Shown: piece after piece, positions 59,850 through 64,000 of the stretch
Position numbering within the stretch: position 1 is the stretch's first letter
Layout of the letters: the number at the start of each line of letters is the position of its first letter
NCBI RefSeq assembly: GCF_032854445.1
Contig: NC_088307.1
Coordinates: forward strand, 11,852,017 to 11,916,016
DNA length: 64,000 nucleotides
Reading direction: 5' to 3'
Source of the DNA: Liolophura sinensis
Taxonomy: Eukaryota > Mollusca > Polyplacophora > Chitonida > Chitonidae
Notes under the pieces: model-generated
Told to the model about the DNA's origin: nothing
The model's database searches: none
What the model saw: only the letters and a program-made list of their open reading frames with translations
Made by a program: the position numbers and the translations under genes

Positions 59850-60186
59850 AGTGAGTGAACGAGTGAGTGAGTGCTTGGGGTTTAATGTGGAACTAAACAA
59901 TTTTTCAATTTCCTTTGAGTGCTTGGTGTAATGTGCTTTTTTGTTGCAGGACGGATTTCCACCGCTGTTTTATCTAGTGCTGCTTCACTGAGACGACATA
60001 GAGAAGGCAAGAAATACACCCCGCCCGAGCCATTGTACTGATACAGGTCAACCAGTCGTTGCACTCTCTTCTTAATGCTGAACTCCAAACAAGGAAGTTA
60101 CAGCTTCCTCTTTTAATGTCTCAAGGGTGACCCGACCCAGTATTTACCTTGAATCTTCCGTCTCCTGAAACGTACGCTCTATTCAA
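59850..60186 (-). repeat. SINE family 3 copy
   Basis: GAACGAGTGAGTGAGTGCTT left end; gives the empty site for the SINE nested at 12923-13189. Confidence 0.8.
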
Positions 60187-60546
60187 GTTTTGGATATATA
60201 TCCTACATGTACATATATATATATTCGCCAGTCTGATCCACTTGTCCTGATAAATCACTGCACTCAAGATTATGAATTCATTTGACTACTGTATAGCAAT
60301 ATTGCACTTACACGACAGCGGCACACTATCAGTTTTGCGACAGTCGCCAGGGAAGCAAAAAAATAAATACAACACTAAGGATATATACACACTCAAGATT
60401 TGTTGGGGATAGAAGGGGGAGGGGATAGTGAAAATTGAAATTATTCCATACGCTTACACAAACTTACAAAAAGAGTGATATAACCAGTAAACCAAGTTAC
60501 TAAAATATGTAACTAACACAATCTATTCTGTGGCAAAAGAACTCAC

Positions 60547-60619
60547 CTTGACCTATCACAGTTTTAGCAATTATACACGCCAAAGCGAGTAACCCTCCCC
60601 TTGTTACATGGGCTGCCAT
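60547..60619 (-). CDS. Gene 4 exon 1: start codon and signal peptide
   Basis: Fourth signal exon: ATG at 60619, MAAHVTRGGLLALACIIAKT, ending VIGQ-G at a GTGAGT donor, phase 1. It is closest to the gene 1 copy. The following exon in order is module A at 56536, in phase. Confidence 0.8.
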
Positions 60620-60959
60620 CTTCACCCGCTTACACTGTTCTGTGTGTAGATCGCGTTGCTTACAGTGTGCGTCCAACCGTATGAAGGCCTATTCTGAGCT
60701 TCAACAAAACGTCCCGGCCGAAAGAGAGTAAATTGTTATACAATAAAGAATACCATTGAATATTTTAACAGGCATGCGCTGTTGAGCATATCACATTTTC
60801 AAATATACTTTGCAGCTTTTAACCAATGTTTTATTAAAAAAATTTCCCTCTTTGTAGTTACTTTTACATAGTACGTGTGCAATACGTTAGCTTACCATAG
60901 TAACTTGCCTATTTGTGCATTTATTTCTGTGTATGTGGCTCCTACCGTAATTCATGCAG

Positions 60960-61178
60960 CTTAATGACCCAGAAGCCTGTCGCCGCGAGTTTAATCCAGT
61001 TCATGCTGGCTTCCTCTCTGGCCGTTTGTGGGAAGGTCTGACACCAGCCTACAGTTCATCGTGGGTTTCCCCAGGGCTCTGTCCTGTTTCCTCCCACCAT
61101 AATGCTAACCACCGTCGTATATGTTAAATATTCTTTAGTACGACATAAAACACCAATTAAACAAATAAATAAATAAAT
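60960..61178 (+). repeat. SINE family 1 copy
   Basis: TTCATGCTGGCTTCCTCTCT, GTTTCCCCAGGGCTCTGTCC and GTACGACATAAAACACCAAT, then (AAATA)n. More complete at its 5' side than the orthologue at 14480. Confidence 0.85.
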
Positions 61179-61749
61179 CGGTCCTTTGTAGTTGCACATA
61201 GAACTACAAGTAGCTCTGTAGTTGTAAGTGTACATGTCGATTGCCCAGGATTTACAACTTGTGATAACATTTTATTTCAGCTCTAAACCAAGAGGAATAA
61301 AACTGAATGAAGTTAATATATTTGTTCATTTCGCATCAACTAGTTTCGGGTTTGTTTCAATAATTCGCTCACTGACAATTATCTTTACATTTTAGGCCTA
61401 GAGAAGTTTTGATAGCAGTACAGGTTGCAGTATTAATTATTAACAGTATTGACTCATGATCTTGTATGTCAGTGTATGTCAGTCTCCTCTCAAAATCACA
61501 GACCTGTACATGTACACGTCAGAAACTGGACCCTCGATGATACCTTAACAGAGCAGACTTTACTGACGATCCGTTTAGGATTGAAACCAGACATTTGTCA
61601 ATTCTTTTGATTTTGACAGGACTGTCTGCCTTAATTCTCCCATGGACGCTACCTTTCGGGAACTTACGCTTACATACAAGTCTTCGGGCGTATGCAGTGC
61701 GCTCTTGAAATTTTAGAAGCGTATCCTCTAATTTTGTGAGCGTATTCAG

Positions 61750-62105
61750 TGAATGAGGGCTTCGGGGGTTTAACGTCGTACTTAGCAATGTTGTAGTCAT
61801 ATGACAACGAAATAGTCCTTCGAGAGTATTTAATGTGCCTCCTTGTTGCAGTACGGATTTCCACCGCTCTTTTCCCTGGTGCTGCTTCACTGAGACAACT
61901 TACTGAAGGCAAGCAGGCCTAAGCCACCCCACCCGACCTATTATACTGATACGGGTCAACCAGTCGTTGCACTATCTAGTTCATGTTGAACGCGAGTGAG
62001 GAAGCTACTTCGTCCTTTAAGGTCTTAGGTGTGACCCGACCCAGGAATGATCCGGGATCTGCCGTTCCCGAAACGGACGCTCTACCAATTCAGCCATAGG
62101 GACCG
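61750..62105 (-). repeat. SINE family 3 copy, best tRNA-like head
   Basis: On minus the head reads TGGCTGAATTGGTAGAGCGT (box A region) followed by a box B-like GATCATTCC. The other end carries CATATGACAACG and GGGGGTTTAACGTCGTACTT. Confidence 0.82.
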
Positions 62106-62289
62106 GTCTACACCTGTACGCCCCTTATCTGTAGCACTCCTAGAAAATATGCAAATTAATTACTGTTATTGTAGTCTAGATTTAAAAATCTTATATCTCA
62201 CCGAGGTGAGGGAAGTGGAAATGTAAATGTTATATTACGTCGAAGCCTTGTCTGAGATTTTGTGTTGTAACTGGTGACTTGATATATTT

Positions 62290-62470
62290 GCCTCATTTAT
62301 TTACTGATTTGATTAGTGTTTGCACCGTACTCAAGGATATTTCACCTATACAACGGCGGCTAGCATTATGGTGGGAGGAAACCGGACAGAGCCTGCAGGA
62401 ATCCCACAACCATCCGCAGGTTGCTGGTAGACCTCCCCACGTTCGTTCAGCTGGAGAGTATGCGCCTCAT
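62290..62470 (-). repeat. SINE family 1 copy, partial
   Basis: ATTATGGTGGGAGGAAACCG, CCGCAGGTTGCTGGTAGACC; head missing. Confidence 0.82.
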
Positions 62471-63192
62471 ATTACGTGAGCGTGGATCACATTACTTTTT
62501 AAGCTAAAATACAACTAATGTTGTCCTACTTTCACATCAGATATTACAAGGATCCTTTTATTGATGCTGAACAATAAGACGTTTAAAAGTTTTGCATACA
62601 ATATTTGTATTATACACAATGTTCTGATGTAAAAAACAAAAGGTATAAATTATCTCAGTTATATAAACACAGCAACAGTAACATTAAAACTAATCCATAT
62701 TTATGTGGCCCATGACTCAGGGTTAAACGGAAGTAGATATACACATGCTTTAGCAAAGCTTACAGTGCCATAGATATTCAACAGTATGATTGTAAGCTGT
62801 AATTAATGGTATATTTGGCAACAAGAATGAAACTTTGAATGATGGCGCATGATGTCTAAACTTTTACATAGAAGTAAAACTGTTTTGTGACGTAGAATTA
62901 AATCGTCTATGTTAGTACACGCTTTTGTTTATGTGACTATAGGCGAGATATATATACACCATATATGCATTGATTTCTGGGATATACGTATAGCTAACAA
63001 TATGGAAATTACTATTAGTCCTCTCTATTGCCATGCAAACGACGATAGAGGAAGACCTAGCTGTTTTTATCAATGTACAAATTCAGATAACATGTATCAG
63101 CTGGGATATTAACACGAGATATTAATGCGCTCGGATAAAAACAATTCAACAGAAGAAATCAAGAAGAGGAGAACCTGACAAGCCCACGGTGA

Positions 63193-63257
63193 GTGAGTGA
63201 GTGAGTGCTTGGGGTTTAACGTCGTACTCAACAATTTTTCAGTCATATGACGACGAA
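63193..63257 (-). mobile_element. 65-bp SINE tail insertion with target-site duplication
   Basis: Only the 3' tail of SINE families 2/3 (GTGAGTG, TTGGGGTTTAACGTCGTACT, CATATGACGACGAA), flanked by CCCACGGTGA at 63183-63192 and 63258-63267. The empty site CCACGGTGAAGTGTGCTC is near 46967. Confidence 0.85.
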
Positions 63258-63449
63258 CCCACGGTGAAGCGTGCTCTGTAGAAAACTGCCTTAGACAATA
63301 TCCTCATCGGATCTTTACAACAGTCTGTCGTAGATTTTAGTAACATGAGAATGCTCCTAGCATAAACACATTTTTACTATTGGAAGTTTCTATGAAAGTA
63401 TAAGAGTGAATCTGGGACTAAACACAAAATACAACGTGAACAAAAACAG

Positions 63450-64000
63450 TTTCACATTTCTTTACACCCTCGCCCCCATTCTCGATCAAATTTCCTCGGG
63501 AGAGCGACACCTGGTGGCGGATGGTGACCTCTCGGTTAAATGTCAGTGTTGTGTACAGCTGTGGAATCCGTGTTTTGCTGGAAGGCCTGGGGATTTTCGT
63601 TTCCGGTTATCTCGGGCTGAACACTATTTTCGTTATTGTTATTCACAGTTATTCGTTTCACTGTGTTGAGGAATTCTCATTTGACTGAAATACTTCAGAA
63701 TTGTTTGCTCCCTGTGATCTTGGGCTGAATACTGCTTTCATTCTGATTGGTGGTTTTCAGATGACACAGAATATGGTACACGTTCTGTTCTGTTGAATGC
63801 ACATTGTGCAGAAAGATTTTGGGGCTTTGGCATCCGGGCTGAATTCTGCGTTCATTCTCATTGGTGGTTTCCAGACCACACAGAATATGGTACTCGTTCT
63901 GTTCTGTTCAATCTACATTGTACAGAAAGACGTAGGGGCTTTAGCTTCCTGGCTGAATTCTGTTTTCACTCATTAGTGGTTTTCAGATCAAACAGAGCTT
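63450..64000 (-). pseudogene. Gene 5 cytoplasmic tail exon, partial and decayed
   Basis: Homologous to the gene 2 and gene 4 tails (QPGCQS-, NVHSTEQN-, HILCGLE phrases on the minus strand). The terminal EYDELKLP segment is deleted: the DNA jumps from TTTACAC to CCTCGCCCCC. A TAA at 63941-63943 sits at the same place as the gene 4 stop, a TGA follows in the next unit, and the middle is scrambled near 63630-63680. The exon continues past the window end. Confidence 0.7.

Larger units (their letters stand above)
56537..60546. other. Gene 4 first intron
   Basis: Alignable with 8685-13690 and 41245-44833, except for an extra block at about 57345-57700. Holds (TA)n at 59577-59672 and a SINE at 59850-60186. 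No exon seen. Confidence 0.6.
60620..63449. other. Intergenic region between gene 4 and gene 5
   Basis: About 2.8 kb, alignable with the other intergenic gaps. SINEs at 60960-61178, 61750-62105, 62290-62470 and a short tail insertion at 63193-63257. No gene seen. Confidence 0.6.

Overview
The window is nuclear DNA of an animal, most likely a mollusc or other lophotrochozoan. It is AT-rich, with short exons bounded by GT/AG splice sites and separated by kilobase introns. It carries many copies of tRNA-derived SINEs of the kind that are abundant in molluscan genomes (recalled, not searched), degraded LINEs, MITE-like elements and long (TA)n arrays. There is no sign of bacterial gene organisation. 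No single-copy housekeeping gene was recognised, so the species stays open.

The main content is a head-to-tail array of related multi-exon genes, all on the minus strand (called genes 1 to 5 here, left to right). Each unit, read 5' to 3' on the minus strand, encodes a signal-peptide exon, two small six-cysteine EB/EGF-like modules, one EGF-like module, one or two Thr/Ser-rich stalk exons, a transmembrane exon, and one large exon for a long cytoplasmic tail. In gene 2 the tail holds a tandem array of 41-residue units centred on a YHIL tyrosine motif. The products look like type I surface receptors with a short cysteine-rich ectodomain and a multivalent tyrosine tail that could bind SH2 proteins or the clathrin adaptor AP-2. 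Function is inferred; the family was not recognised by name.

Layout. Gene 1 (1-13.8 kb) has intact signal, EB-A, EB-B, EGF and stalk exons; its membrane and tail exons lie left of the window. Gene 2 (16.96-32.07 kb) has signal, a diverged Cys-rich exon, a damaged EGF exon, stalk, transmembrane and the large repeat tail, which has a one-base frameshift in an A7 run; a degraded CR1/L2/Jockey-like LINE lies antisense in its first intron. Gene 3 (35.9-44.9 kb) has signal, EB-A and EB-B intact, a 31-bp EGF remnant, and a short tail without the 41-residue array; its stalk and membrane exons are deleted. Gene 4 (47.2-60.6 kb) has signal, EB-A, EGF and two stalk exons intact, but EB-B is eaten into by a (TA)n array, the membrane exon is cut, and the tail has an in-frame stop plus a frameshift. 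Gene 5 (63.45 kb to the window end) is a decayed tail exon whose upstream part lies outside.

The introns and the 2.3-3.8 kb intergenic gaps are also duplicated between units, so about 0-15.7, 36.4-46.6 and 51.0-62.3 kb are mutually alignable. Comparing them gives empty sites for several insertions and shows which changes are unit-specific. The array looks like a rapidly duplicating and decaying receptor cluster, as is typical of lineage-specific immune or recognition families; that reading is inference.
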